A stretch of DNA of 45,489 nt from Paracoccaceae bacterium (GCA_019429405.1 JAHYIZ010000023.1:1-45489), one strand, 5' to 3'; counted from the stretch's first letter, positions 9,860 through 18,983 are shown. Numbers and translations are program-made. Notes: a model not told the origin generated them from the letters alone.

Positions 9860-10950
9860 ACCCGCAGGCGGATCTCCGCTTCATGGCGCTGGCCTTGGGC
9901 CTGGCGCAGCGCGGTCTGGGCAATGTCGCGCCCAACCCGGCAGTTGGCTGCGTGATAGTTCAAGGCTCAATCATTATTGGCCGTGGCTGGACGCAACCCG
10001 GTGGGCGACCGCACGCCGAGGTCTGCGCGCTGGCGCAGGCAGCGGCGTCGGCAGCAGGTGCGACGGCTTATGTGACGCTTGAACCCTGCGCGCACCACGG
10101 GGTGACGCCCCCCTGCGCCGCGGCACTGATCGCGGCGGGCGTCCGGCGCGTGGTCTCTGCTACCACCGACCCTGACCCCCGCGTTGCGGGCCGTGGCCAT
10201 GCGATGTTACGCACGGCTGGGGTTGAGGTGGTTGAGGGTGTGCTGGGCTCTGAGGCGCGGGCGCTCAACGCGGGGTTCTTGTCACGCGTGACCCTTGGGC
10301 GACCATGGCTGACGCTCAAGCTTGCACTGACGCTCGACGGCCGCATTGCCACGGCGGCGGGTGCAAGCCGCTGGATCACTGGGCCCGAAGCGCGCCGCGC
10401 GGTGCACCTGATGCGGGCGCGGCATGACGCGGTGATGGTGGGCATTGGAACCGCATTGGCCGACGACCCCGGCTTGACCGTGCGCGATCTTGGAATAGCC
10501 CGCCAACCCATTAGAATCGTTGTCGATAGCAAACTTCGGTTGCGACCAGACAGCGCGCTTGCGCGAACCACGTCCGAGGTTCCGGTCTGGCTTTGCCACA
10601 GCGCGCCGGCGCGCCCTATGACTGGGGTGCACCTTGTCGGCTGCGCCGCTGACGCAGTCGGCCGCGTTGATCTCGCGGATGCAATGCGGCGGCTGGGCGC
10701 TGCGGGGTTGACGCGGGTTCTGTGCGAGGGCGGCGGTACGCTTGCCGCCGGGCTGCTCGAAGCAGGGTTGGTTGATGAACTCGTCTGCATCTCTGCGGGC
10801 CGGGTGTTTGGCGCCGGGGGTGCGGCCTCGGTGGCCGCACTGGCGGGGGTCGCGCTCGCCGAGAGGCCCGATTTTCATCTGGTCGAGCATCGGCGGCTTG
10901 GCGACGACATCCTGCATCGCTGGCAGCGGGTAAAACCGTTCAGTGGTTGA
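9856..10950 (+). CDS. ribD: RibD, bifunctional pyrimidine deaminase/reductase of riboflavin synthesis
   Basis: 364-residue fusion catalysing deamination and then reduction of the pyrimidine intermediate after GTP ring opening. The N-terminal deaminase zinc motif is visible (H53-A-E55 and [11 protein letters not shown]), followed by the RibD C-terminal reductase domain from about residue 145 ([28 protein letters not shown]). The GTG start overlaps the nrdR stop. The rest of the riboflavin operon does not follow directly: an opposite-strand capsule operon intervenes before ribE. The 3' end faces kpsC with 10 bases between the stops. Confidence 0.96.
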   Translation: MNPQADLRFMALALGLAQRGLGNVAPNPAVGCVIVQGSIIIGRGWTQPGGRPHAEVCALAQAAASAAGATAYVTLEPCAHHGVTPPCAAALIAAGVRRVVSATTDPDPRVAGRGHAMLRTAGVEVVEGVLGSEARALNAGFLSRVTLGRPWLTLKLALTLDGRIATAAGASRWITGPEARRAVHLMRARHDAVMVGIGTALADDPGLTVRDLGIARQPIRIVVDSKLRLRPDSALARTTSEVPVWLCHSAPARPMTGVHLVGCAADAVGRVDLADAMRRLGAAGLTRVLCEGGGTLAAGLLEAGLVDELVCISAGRVFGAGGAASVAALAGVALAERPDFHLVEHRRLGDDILHRWQRVKPFSG

Positions 10951-10960
10951 ACAATAAAGG

Positions 10961-12994
10961 TCAGCGCCAGAACGGCGTGCTTGCGAACAGCCCTTGCAGC
11001 TTTGCCAGCGCCCGGTTGATCGCGCCGCGTCCGGGCGGGATGCCTTCGGCGAGGCGCGCGATGACCACCTCGGGGGGGCAGGGTCGGCGGCTGACAGGGT
11101 CGAAATAGCGCGGATAGGCAACCAACGCAGCATGTGCAAGTTGCAGCAAATCCGGCCGTGCGCTACGCCGCGCCGGCGTGGGGGCGAAGTCTCGTGTAAG
11201 CCCCCAGCCCGCATAGAACGGAATGCCGAGGCAAGTAACCGGTTTGCCACGCAGCAACGCTTCAAACCCGAGCAGTGAGGTCATCGTCCAGACCTCGTCG
11301 CAGGCGTCGATCAGGGCAACTGGGTCCACTCTGCGGGCAATGACGTCGGCATGGCGCAACGCTTCGGCATCGTTGACTGCGCCGGGCCGCAAACCAGCCT
11401 CAACGTCGGGGTGTGGTTTGAAGATGACAATTGCGTTCGGGTTTTCATGCCGCACACGGGCAAGTAATGACAGGTTTGTGCACTCAAAGGGTGCCCCGGC
11501 CAAAATCGACGCGTCGTCCTCGACCTGACCGGGGACCAGAATCCGATGCCCGACGGGCAAATCGGGCAATGGGCCGCCTGCGAGGTTGTATTTTGAGAGG
11601 CGCGCCGCACGCAGAGTCTCGATCAGAGCCTCGGTGCGGCGCGCGCCCAAGGGGGCGGGCGTGGCAATCAGTGTTTCAAGGTCTGATGCGCGGGTGGGGT
11701 CGTAGTAGATGCCCTGCGCATCACGCACCAGCGACAGCGGCGGCACAAGATCGGCCCCGAGCCCGCGTGAGCGCAAAAAGCCATCCTCGATCCGCGCAAG
11801 CGCCAGCCCGCTCGCGCGCAAATCAGGTGTTTCCTTCGCGGCCCAGACAAGCAGCCCGCGGTCGCTGGCACCGGCTTTGGCTATTGCCCGCGCGGGATTG
11901 TTCTCAAAGGTCAGTCGCCGCTCGCGGCCGAACACCTGTTGCAGCGCGCGCCGCTTCCAAAGCCGCATCCCGACCGCGACATAGCCTCGCCGGTCTTCCC
12001 GAAATGCGCGCACCTCGGCTTCGAGCGTGTCCAGCGCCTCCTCGAACCGGCACAGACGGTCACGGCAGGGGTCATACCAGAGCGGTGCGAGAATGTGCGT
12101 AACGGCGAAAATCTGCGCCCGCGTCAAGGTGCGGTTGCGCCGCGCCACCGGGTTTTCGTCGGAGGTCAGGCCCCAGCCCGCGTAGAACGGTTGCCCGAAG
12201 ACCCGCGGCTTGTGCCCGGCGAGGATCGCTTCATAGCCGAGCTGCGACGAGACAGTATAGACCGCGATGGCGCCGTCGAGCAGGCGCCAAGGGGAAACCG
12301 GCGTAGCAAGAACTGTGACCCGGCCCGACGCGGTATCAGTGCCGTAATGCCCGGCGCGCAGACCCATTGCGGTTTCAGGGTGCGTCTTGACGACAATCCG
12401 CGCGCCTGGGTTTTCGATTTGCGCGACCGCAAGCATTTCGCGGAAGGTGGTGGCTTTTGCGCCGCCATGGCCGATCGAGGCATCGCCCGCAGTCTGATCA
12501 ACCACCAGCACATAGCCGGGATCGGGCACCGGGGCCGCAGGATCGTGATTATTGTATTTTGAAAGATCCGAGGCCTTAAGCCGCGCAATTCCTTCTCTTG
12601 ATCGTCGCAAAAGGTCTGAATCATCCAGTGGCGCGCGGGCCAGAAGCGCCTCGATCCGGGATGGAACGGAGCTGTCGAAATGCACCCCGAGCGGGTCGAT
12701 CAGCAAACCCATCGGCGGATCACCCGACCGCCCTGGCCGGATCGAGCGCAAGAACGCATCTTCAATGCGAACCACGGGCACGCCACGATGCGCCGCGACT
12801 CGTTCGCCCCGCCAGGCGGTGGGGCTGTGGCCCCAGACCGCCACCGCATCGGCCTTGCCGGGCAAACCCAGCCGCAATTCGTGCCCGGCGAGCGCAAGTA
12901 TCCGCCGCAGACGTGGCGCCAGAAAGCCGCCGTTATACGCAAAAAGCCGCCGAGGAATTGCCTCGGCGGCCTCGCTGCGCGGCGTCGCGGCCAT
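10961..12994 (-). CDS. kpsC: KpsC-type capsule polysaccharide beta-Kdo transferase, two-domain
   Basis: 677-residue protein of the KpsC/LpsZ family, whose members build the poly-Kdo linker joining group 2-type capsules to lipid. Two homologous halves are plain: RIEDAFLRS and RIEDGFLRS, LSKYNNHDP and LSKYNLAGG, DQTAGDASI and GQVEDDASI, KTHPE and KPHPD, and FYAGWGLT in both. This matches the dual transferase domains known for KpsC. I start it at ATG 12994 because this base is shared with the preceding wza stop (TGATG). An upstream in-frame ATG at 13069 would overlap wza by 76 bases. Third gene of a kpsS-wza-kpsC operon. No ABC exporter (kpsM/T/E) is in the window. Confidence 0.93.
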   Translation of the reverse strand: MAATPRSEAAEAIPRRLFAYNGGFLAPRLRRILALAGHELRLGLPGKADAVAVWGHSPTAWRGERVAAHRGVPVVRIEDAFLRSIRPGRSGDPPMGLLIDPLGVHFDSSVPSRIEALLARAPLDDSDLLRRSREGIARLKASDLSKYNNHDPAAPVPDPGYVLVVDQTAGDASIGHGGAKATTFREMLAVAQIENPGARIVVKTHPETAMGLRAGHYGTDTASGRVTVLATPVSPWRLLDGAIAVYTVSSQLGYEAILAGHKPRVFGQPFYAGWGLTSDENPVARRNRTLTRAQIFAVTHILAPLWYDPCRDRLCRFEEALDTLEAEVRAFREDRRGYVAVGMRLWKRRALQQVFGRERRLTFENNPARAIAKAGASDRGLLVWAAKETPDLRASGLALARIEDGFLRSRGLGADLVPPLSLVRDAQGIYYDPTRASDLETLIATPAPLGARRTEALIETLRAARLSKYNLAGGPLPDLPVGHRILVPGQVEDDASILAGAPFECTNLSLLARVRHENPNAIVIFKPHPDVEAGLRPGAVNDAEALRHADVIARRVDPVALIDACDEVWTMTSLLGFEALLRGKPVTCLGIPFYAGWGLTRDFAPTPARRSARPDLLQLAHAALVAYPRYFDPVSRRPCPPEVVIARLAEGIPPGRGAINRALAKLQGLFASTPFWR

Positions 12995-14127
12995 CAGTTT
13001 CCTGCGAGTGTGTTCAATGTGTTGGCCGTCTGAAGCGGGCCGATGATGGCGGAAAGAGTCTTTTGCCACTGCACATAGGGCGCCTCGGTCACATAGACGG
13101 TATCGCCGTCGCGGATGACAAAGTCGCGGGCCATGAACATGCCATTCGGCTCGGTCAGGTTCAGCACATAGACCATCCGCTGCGCGCCGACCAGATCGTT
13201 GCGCCCGAGCACGATATTGGCGATTTCGGCAGGCTCGTTGCGGAATACGAACACGCCCTTGGGGTCGGCGAGTTGCGAGTTGAGCCCGCCCACCGTTGCA
13301 ATCGCTTCAAGCGCCGAAAGCGCTTGCGTGTCGAACGGCACCCTTGCCTGCGCCCCAGTGGCGCCAAGCGCGGTGAAGGCGCGGGTATCTTCTTCTACCA
13401 GAATGACGTCACCCGACCGCAGTGCGATGTCCATGCGCGGGTTTTCATAAAGATCGCGCAGCCAGATGGTGCCGTTTTGACCGCCGCGTTTTACCGTAAT
13501 GCGCGCAATTTCAGGCTTGACCGTAACGCCGCCTGCGCGCGCAATCATCGCCGAAAGCGTACGCGTGGGCCGCTCGATCGCATAGACGCCTTGCCCGCCG
13601 ATCGTGCCCATGACCGACACCGTCGAGCCATTTCCCGCCAGCCGGGTCACCATGACCTGTGGCTCGGGGGTCTGGGTGTCGAGCTTCTGGGTGATAAGCT
13701 GGCGCAGAGCCTCGGGCGAATTGCCTGCGGCCTTGATCCGCCCGGCGTAGGGCACGAAGATGAACCCGGCGCCATCAACCTGCACTTCGGTCAGTTGCGT
13801 GGTCTTGGTGCCGCGGTTGGCCAGAAGCCCGTCATCGACGTTTTCCCACACCGTCAGGCCCAACGTGTCGCCCGGATTGATGGTGTCAGAGCCGACAACC
13901 CCGGCGCGCTGGAACGCTTCGCTAAAGCCGAACGCAGGCACCACGGCGGTGGCGCGCGTGACGTAGTCGTTGACCTCGATCACGAAGGCGTCGCCCTCGC
14001 GCTGCACGGAACCGGCGAAGATTTCCCGCTTGTTGGGGCCGGAGCGGGGGAGGGCACAGGCCGCGACCACCGCGACAAGCATTAACAGAGCCGCCGCGCG
14101 GGCGCCCCTTTTGGCCGAAACTTTCAC
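12994..14127 (-). CDS. Outer-membrane polysaccharide export lipoprotein (Wza/KpsD/CtrA type)
   Basis: 377 residues. An N-terminal lipoprotein signal ends in a lipobox (LVAVVAAC, acylated Cys at about 24). A Poly_export domain (about residues 75-165, GDTLGLTVWENVDDG) is followed by SLBB-like segments (VSVMGTIGGQGVYAIERPTRTL; SGDVILVEE; DGDTVYVTEAP). Such proteins form the outer-membrane channel for capsule. The start is GTG 14127 with AGGAG 8 bases upstream. The stop overlaps the kpsC start by one base, indicating translational coupling. An 81-base gap separates it from kpsS upstream. The exact capsule class cannot be told from this gene. Confidence 0.92.
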   Translation of the reverse strand: MKVSAKRGARAAALLMLVAVVAACALPRSGPNKREIFAGSVQREGDAFVIEVNDYVTRATAVVPAFGFSEAFQRAGVVGSDTINPGDTLGLTVWENVDDGLLANRGTKTTQLTEVQVDGAGFIFVPYAGRIKAAGNSPEALRQLITQKLDTQTPEPQVMVTRLAGNGSTVSVMGTIGGQGVYAIERPTRTLSAMIARAGGVTVKPEIARITVKRGGQNGTIWLRDLYENPRMDIALRSGDVILVEEDTRAFTALGATGAQARVPFDTQALSALEAIATVGGLNSQLADPKGVFVFRNEPAEIANIVLGRNDLVGAQRMVYVLNLTEPNGMFMARDFVIRDGDTVYVTEAPYVQWQKTLSAIIGPLQTANTLNTLAGN

Positions 14128-14208
14128 TGCTCGGGCTCCTCTTGCCGGGAAACTGCCTCAAGTTTTGCCTGTAACACTAGCGAATCCTGCAACAATATTC
14201 CAGCACAG

Positions 14209-15492
14209 TTATTTCATGCCCGGCAACTGTTGCCGTGGTGCCGCTTTGCCTGAGGTTAACGCATCATAGGGGTCTTCGGCGGCGAGCATCAGATCGACGA
14301 TCTGGCGCATCAGTTGCCGCCGCCCGCGCGCCGAATAGTAGCCGCCGGGGATCTGGCTGGTCTCAAGCAGAAACTGCCGATAGTCGCGGTAGGCGCGGCT
14401 GTCGGGGCGGTCGGGGCGGGCGAAGAACTCGGGCAGCGGCTGGGTTGAGACGAACTCGGGCTTGTCGAACACGGCGCGGCCAAAGGCGCGCAACGGCAAG
14501 CCGCGCCAAAGCACCTGCTGCGCCGCCGTTGAATTGACCGTGACGGCGCCGCGCGCCTCGGCGAGCAGGGCTGCAAGCTTGCCTCCGCGGATGAAGTGCA
14601 CGCGCTCCGCCACGCCATGGCGCGCCGCCGCCGCGCGGATGGCGGCGCGGATACCGACCCGCCCGTCTTCAAGCGGGTGCGCCTTGAAGACAAGGTGATG
14701 GTGGCGCGGCGCGCCCTCGGCAAAGCCTTGCATGCACAGATCAATGAACTCGGTCATCGAGGCAAACGGGCTATGGTCACGAAAGCTCGCATCATGTTCG
14801 AGCTGCAAGAGCACGAGGTGAAAGGGAAATCCGCCGTTTTTCAGGCGCAGCCCCGCCAGCCTGCGCTCGACCATATGAAATGGCATCAGGAAAAGCCGAC
14901 GGAGGTAGAGGCGAAACTCGGACAACACCGAAAGGTCGCGGTGCGGGCGAAAATGACGGTAGCGGCCATTCATCAGCATGACGAAAAAGTGGTAGAGCGC
15001 GCCGTAGAACACATGCTGGCGCATGTCGCCCCAGCTTGCGGGCGCAGGCGCCGAGTCGGATTGGGTGCGCGCCAGCGCCGCGCGCATGTCCGCCACGCTC
15101 ATCTGCATCAGGCGTGAATGGCCATTGGCGCCGCCGCGTTCGTAACTGACCCAGTAGGGGCGCAGGTAGCCTTCTTCAAAGACATGCACCGTCAGCCCAA
15201 GCGCCTTGGCAATGGCAACCGCCTGCGCATGGATCGGGCGGGTATCGCCGTAAAGTGCGAGGTCGGTGATGGCATGGCGTTCGATGATGTCGCGGCAGGT
15301 CTCGGGCCAGCTTTCAGGCGGCGCGTCAAAGCGGATGTAGCCCGCGCGGTCATGCCAGAACACCTCGTCGCCGCGGTTGAACCCGACCCGCCAGACGCCA
15401 CAGCCGGCGGCGGTGAGCATGGCGCCAAGCTGGCTGAAAAACGGGCCGTGCGGGCCTTGCAAAAGCAGAAATCGCCGGTCGGGCTGCGGCAT
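14209..15492 (-). CDS. kpsS: KpsS-type capsule polysaccharide Kdo transferase
   Basis: 427-residue single-domain relative of KpsC. In known systems KpsS adds the first beta-Kdo to the lysophosphatidylglycerol anchor and KpsC extends it. The opening RRFLLLQGPHGPFFSQLG and the segment HVFEEGYLRPYWVSYERGGANG are typical, as is HHHLVFKAHPLEDGR. First gene of the capsule operon, divergent from ribE with a 167-base gap that should hold promoters for both directions; I see no clear consensus there. The capsule genes sit in opposite orientation between ribD and ribE, so they look like an insertion into, or a conserved split of, the riboflavin cluster. Confidence 0.92.
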   Translation of the reverse strand: MPQPDRRFLLLQGPHGPFFSQLGAMLTAAGCGVWRVGFNRGDEVFWHDRAGYIRFDAPPESWPETCRDIIERHAITDLALYGDTRPIHAQAVAIAKALGLTVHVFEEGYLRPYWVSYERGGANGHSRLMQMSVADMRAALARTQSDSAPAPASWGDMRQHVFYGALYHFFVMLMNGRYRHFRPHRDLSVLSEFRLYLRRLFLMPFHMVERRLAGLRLKNGGFPFHLVLLQLEHDASFRDHSPFASMTEFIDLCMQGFAEGAPRHHHLVFKAHPLEDGRVGIRAAIRAAAARHGVAERVHFIRGGKLAALLAEARGAVTVNSTAAQQVLWRGLPLRAFGRAVFDKPEFVSTQPLPEFFARPDRPDSRAYRDYRQFLLETSQIPGGYYSARGRRQLMRQIVDLMLAAEDPYDALTSGKAAPRQQLPGMK

Positions 15493-15659
15493 GGACGAAA
15501 ACCTTGTGGGGCTGTTCAGCCGCGTTTTACGGCAAACCTCGCGGCTGTCACGGAAAATCTTGCGTCAGCGCACAGCGACTGCGCGCGCGCACACCGGGGC
15601 GCGGGCCTTGCGATGGCGCCCGCCGCGGTCTAGGCAGGGGCAAGCGAAAGGGGGTGGCC

Positions 15660-16259
15660 ATGTTCACCGGCATCATCACCGACATGGGCGAGATACTGGC
15701 GGTTGAAGCGCGCGGTGACCTGCGCGCGCGCATTGGCACCGCCTACCCGGCCTCGGGCATCGACATTGGCGCGTCCATCGCCTGCGACGGGGTCTGCCTG
15801 ACGGTCGTGGCCAAGGGCGAGGCGCCGCGCAGCTGGTTCGATGTCGATATTTCTGCCGAAACGATCAGCAAGACCAATCTGGGCCGTTGGGCGCCGGGCC
15901 GCCGGGTCAACCTTGAACGCGCGTTGCGGGTGGGCGACGAGCTGGGCGGCCATATCGTTTCGGGCCATGTTGACGGGCTGGCCGAAATCATCGCGCTCCA
16001 CCCCGAGGGCGACAGCACCCGTTTCACGTTCCGCGCGCCTGCCGCGCTTGCAGGCTATATAGCGCCCAAGGGGTCGGTCGCGCTTAACGGCACCTCGCTG
16101 ACGGTGAACGAGGTTTCGGGCGCCGATTTTGGCGTCAACATCATTCCGCACACCAAATCGGTGACCACATGGGGCACCGCGGCGGTGGGCGACACCGTGA
16201 ACCTCGAAATAGACACGCTCGCGCGCTATGTCGCGCGGCTGGCGGAGTGGAAAGCATGA
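15660..16259 (+). CDS. ribE: Riboflavin synthase alpha subunit
   Basis: 199-residue enzyme that dismutates two lumazine molecules into riboflavin. Two tandem lumazine-binding domains are visible, starting MFTGIITDMGEI and GHIVSGHVDGLAEI, with the usual NLERALRVGDELGGH linker region. I chose ATG 15660 because the protein then begins with the invariant MFTGII and because AAGGGGGTGG lies just upstream; a longer frame extends left but is arginine-rich and unlike the family. The stop overlaps the ribBX start by 4 bases (ATGA). No FMN riboswitch signature was seen in the 167 bases upstream. Confidence 0.96.
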   Translation: MFTGIITDMGEILAVEARGDLRARIGTAYPASGIDIGASIACDGVCLTVVAKGEAPRSWFDVDISAETISKTNLGRWAPGRRVNLERALRVGDELGGHIVSGHVDGLAEIIALHPEGDSTRFTFRAPAALAGYIAPKGSVALNGTSLTVNEVSGADFGVNIIPHTKSVTTWGTAAVGDTVNLEIDTLARYVARLAEWKA

Positions 16260-17374
16260 CATTCGAAACCCCCGGCCCGGTCGAGGAAAACTGGCGCGAC
16301 GCGATTTCTTCGGTGGAAGAGATCATCGAAGACGCCCGCAACGGCAAGATGTTCATTCTGGTCGATCACGAAGACCGCGAGAACGAGGGCGATCTGGTCA
16401 TTCCGGCGCAGATGGCTACGCCAAACGTGATCAACTTCATGGCGATGCACGGGCGCGGGCTGATCTGCCTTGCCCTGCCGGGAGACCGGATCGACGCGCT
16501 CGGGCTGCCGCTGATGAGCCCGAAAAACTCCAGCCGCCACGAAACCGCCTTCACGATGTCGATCGAGGCGCGCGAGGGTGTCACCACCGGCATTTCCGCG
16601 CATGACCGCGCCCGCACCGTTGCCGTGGCGATTGACCCGAGCAAGGGCGCCGCCGACATCGCCACCCCCGGCCACGTGTTCCCGCTGCGCGCGCGCGATG
16701 GCGGCGTGCTGGTGCGCGCGGGCCATACCGAGGCAGCGGTTGATGTGGCGCGGCTGGCGGGGCTGAACCCGGCCGGCGTGATCTGCGAGATCATGAATGA
16801 AGACGGCACCATGGCGCGGCTGCCCGACCTTGTGACCTTCGCGCAGAAACACGGGCTGAAGATCGGCACTATTTCTGACCTGATCGCCTATCGCCGCCGC
16901 TATGACCACCTCGTGAACGAAACCGCACAACGCGCCGTGACTTCGGTGCATGGCGGCAGTTGGGCGATGCGCGTGTTCAGCGATGAGACCCAGGGCGCCG
17001 AACATATCGTGCTGACCAAGGGCGATATTACCTCGCCCGAGCCGGTGCTGGTGCGCATGCATGCACTTGACCCGCTCGACGATGTTCTGGGGCTGAACCC
17101 GGATGCCGCAGGCATCCTGCCGGCCGCGATGCAGGCCATTGCCGCCGAAGGGCGCGGCGTGGTGGTGCTCTTGCGCGATACCGCGATGAAACTGGTGCCG
17201 CCCGGCGAGACCAGCCCGCAAACATTGCGCCAATACGGGCTCGGGGCGCAGATCCTGTCGGCGCTGGGCCTCAGCCGGTTGATCCTGCTCACCAATTCGG
17301 CGCGGCCCAAGGTGATCGGGCTTGATGCCTATGGCCTGACGATCGAGGCCACCCGACCGATTGCGAAGGACTAA
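16256..17374 (+). CDS. ribB: RibBX: DHBP synthase with degenerate GTP cyclohydrolase II-like domain
   Basis: 372 residues. The N-terminal DHBP synthase domain (about 1-215) is intact and should make 3,4-dihydroxy-2-butanone 4-phosphate: the acidic metal-site loop VDHEDRENEGDL and the segments NSSRHETAFT and RAGHTEAAVDVARLAGL are present. The C-terminal domain (about 216-372) aligns with GTP cyclohydrolase II, but the zinc cysteine motif (normally C-x10-C-x-C in ECLTGDVFGSRRCDC) is replaced by ALDPLDDVLGLNPDA with no cysteine. It therefore cannot be a normal RibA. This matches the RibBX variant described in proteobacteria. A separate ribA is expected elsewhere in the genome. Confidence 0.92.
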   Translation: MTFETPGPVEENWRDAISSVEEIIEDARNGKMFILVDHEDRENEGDLVIPAQMATPNVINFMAMHGRGLICLALPGDRIDALGLPLMSPKNSSRHETAFTMSIEAREGVTTGISAHDRARTVAVAIDPSKGAADIATPGHVFPLRARDGGVLVRAGHTEAAVDVARLAGLNPAGVICEIMNEDGTMARLPDLVTFAQKHGLKIGTISDLIAYRRRYDHLVNETAQRAVTSVHGGSWAMRVFSDETQGAEHIVLTKGDITSPEPVLVRMHALDPLDDVLGLNPDAAGILPAAMQAIAAEGRGVVVLLRDTAMKLVPPGETSPQTLRQYGLGAQILSALGLSRLILLTNSARPKVIGLDAYGLTIEATRPIAKD

Positions 17375-17377
17375 GCC

Positions 17378-17929
17378 ATGGCCGCCACGGAGACCCATCA
17401 TACCCTGCCGCTGCCCGCCTTTTCCAAACCGGTGCGCCTCTTGATCGTGGTGGCGCCCTACTACAAGGACATTGCCGATAACCTTGTGGCGGGTGCCCGT
17501 GCGGTTGCTGCCGAAGCCGGGGCCACGGCCGACCTGATCGAGGTGCCCGGCGCGCTGGAGGTGCCATCAGCGATTGCCACCGCCGCACGGCTGGCCAACT
17601 ACGATGGTTTTGTAGCACTTGGCTGCATCATTCGCGGCGAGACCACCCATTATGATACCGTCTGCAACGACAGCTCACGCGGGCTCATGTTGCTGGGGCT
17701 TGATGGCGTGGCGGTAGGTAATGGCATCCTTACGGTCGAAAACCGCGATCAGGCGGTGGTGCGGGCTGACCCGGCTGGGCAAAACAAGGGCGGCGGTGCT
17801 GCAGCTGCGGCCTTGCATCTGGTGGCACTTTCACGCAAATGGGCGGGCCAGAGCAAAGGCATCGGATTTCTGCCCGTGGGCGAGGAAATCCGCATTGCCG
17901 GTGACGACAAAGGACCGATCCGCGCATGA
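17378..17929 (+). CDS. ribH: 6,7-dimethyl-8-ribityllumazine synthase
   Basis: 183-residue lumazine synthase that joins the products of RibD and RibB. Signature segments are EVPGALEVPSAI and GCIIRGETTHYDTV, the latter carrying the catalytic histidine. It is longer than the usual ~155 residues because of an N-terminal extension (about 20 residues) and a C-terminal tail after SRKWAGQ; both are common in alphaproteobacterial RibH. It starts 3 bases after the ribBX stop and overlaps nusB by 4 bases (ATGA), so ribE-ribBX-ribH-nusB is one transcription unit. Confidence 0.95.
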   Translation: MAATETHHTLPLPAFSKPVRLLIVVAPYYKDIADNLVAGARAVAAEAGATADLIEVPGALEVPSAIATAARLANYDGFVALGCIIRGETTHYDTVCNDSSRGLMLLGLDGVAVGNGILTVENRDQAVVRADPAGQNKGGGAAAAALHLVALSRKWAGQSKGIGFLPVGEEIRIAGDDKGPIRA

Positions 17930-18417
17930 CCGACAAGCCTCGAAAACCCAGCGCCGCTGAAAAGCGCCAGATGAAGTCTGCCGCGCGGCTTTACGCGGTG
18001 CAGGCGCTGTTTCAGATGGAGGCTTCGGGGCAGGCGCACGACCGGGTGCGGTCTGAGTTTGAGACGCACCGTTTCGGCGCCATTTACGAAGGCGACGAGA
18101 TGGCCGAGGGCGATACGGTGCTGTTCAGGCGCATTCTGGAAGATGCTGTGACCTGGCAAGCCAAGATCGACCAGGCGACCGATGCGGCCTTGCTGGCAAC
18201 CTGGCCGATTGACCGCATCGACCCCACGCTGCGCGCGCTCTTTCGTGCCGCCGGGGCCGAGCTGCAAAACCCGGCGACGCCGCCAAAGGTGGTGATCACC
18301 GAATACGTCGATGTCGCCCGTGCCTTCTTTCCCGAGGGCAAAGAGCCGAAATTCGTCAACGCCGTGCTCGACCACGTCGCGCGCGCGTTTCGCCCCGAGG
18401 CCTTCGCGGCGAATTGA
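17926..18417 (+). CDS. nusB: Transcription antitermination factor NusB
   Basis: 163-residue all-helical NusB, which with NusE (S10) binds boxA RNA in rRNA leaders. It carries the segments RLYAVQALFQMEASG, NPATPPKVVITEYVDVARAF and PKFVNAVLDHVAR, matching the family. It closes the riboflavin operon, the widely conserved ribH-nusB pairing. The start overlaps the ribH stop. Length is normal. Confidence 0.96.
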   Translation: MTDKPRKPSAAEKRQMKSAARLYAVQALFQMEASGQAHDRVRSEFETHRFGAIYEGDEMAEGDTVLFRRILEDAVTWQAKIDQATDAALLATWPIDRIDPTLRALFRAAGAELQNPATPPKVVITEYVDVARAFFPEGKEPKFVNAVLDHVARAFRPEAFAAN

Positions 18418-18471
18418 TCTGCAAATCTTGACGGCCTGCGTTAGCATGGCCGCGCCATTGTGGAGGACCAA

Positions 18472-18771
18472 ATGCCCAGACTCGTGCGCCTGTACCTGAT
18501 CAACATCGCGCTTGGGCTTGCCCTTTCGGTGGTGTTCGTGGGGCTTTTGCTGTGGCTCAATGTGGCCAACCTTTGGCACCTCGTTTCGACCTCGCCGATG
18601 GGCTGGGTCGCGGTGGCAATGCTTTTGGCATTCAATGCGCTGGTGTTTTCTGGCGTGCAGTTCGCCATTGCGGTGATGCGCATGGCCACGCCCGAGGGCG
18701 GGGCAGGCGGCACCCGCGCGCCCGTCGCCACGCAGCACCCGGCCAAGGTTACCGTGACCGCGCGCAAATAG
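18472..18771 (+). CDS. Small membrane protein with two transmembrane helices
   Basis: 99 residues with two hydrophobic helices at about 8-33 (LINIALGLALSVVFVGLLLWL) and 43-69, then a glycine/proline-rich polar tail. The ATG at 18472 sits 4 bases after a GGAGG, which decides against the GTG at 18460. The family is not known to me. The stop codon (18769-18771) abuts the predicted structured RNA, so the RNA could be co-transcribed with this gene or have its own promoter inside the gene's 3' end. Codon use is like that of its neighbours, and the gene probably belongs to the conserved core. Confidence 0.75.
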   Translation: MPRLVRLYLINIALGLALSVVFVGLLLWLNVANLWHLVSTSPMGWVAVAMLLAFNALVFSGVQFAIAVMRMATPEGGAGGTRAPVATQHPAKVTVTARK

Positions 18772-18938
18772 GTGGCGGAAACCGCAGCAGCCGTGCCAGC
18801 GTGGTTTTCCCGAGAGCCTGTTTGATACAGGTGGGTGCCAGATACCAAGGCCACGGCCTTGACAGAGCCAGCCCCCTCGGAGTGCTTATCGGCCACTGGA
18901 AAAGTTGCCGGACACGAGAAGAGCAGTAACCGCCGCCC
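18771..18938 (+). ncRNA. ssrS: Structured RNA, probable 6S RNA
   Basis: A non-coding stretch with rod-like secondary structure. The ends pair as 8 base pairs, 18771-18778 (GGTGGCGG) with 18930-18937 (CCGCCGCC), one G-U. Inside are CGTG 18792-18795 with CACG 18913-18916, CCAG/TGG 18796-18804 with CCACTGG 18893-18899, and CCGAG 18810-18814 with CTCGG 18876-18880, leaving internal bubbles. The apex carries two hairpins: CCTGT/ACAGG (18817-18831) and CAAGGCC/GGCCTTG (18846-18861). A long rod with a central bubble, about 168 nt, resembles 6S RNA, the RNA polymerase mimic. It has no SRP or tmRNA signature. Ends are approximate and no promoter was recognised. Confidence 0.58.
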
Positions 18939-18983
18939 TCACATCTAGGGCTGGCGCGCCCACCGCGCAAGGCTTGCGCTGAT

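Noticed and set aside
12598-14085. 495-codon plus-strand open frame
   Set aside because: Antisense to the wza-like gene, which has a clear lipobox and export domain.
15493-15659. FMN riboswitch upstream of ribE
   Set aside because: No RFN-element conserved segments seen; the gap appears to hold only divergent promoters.
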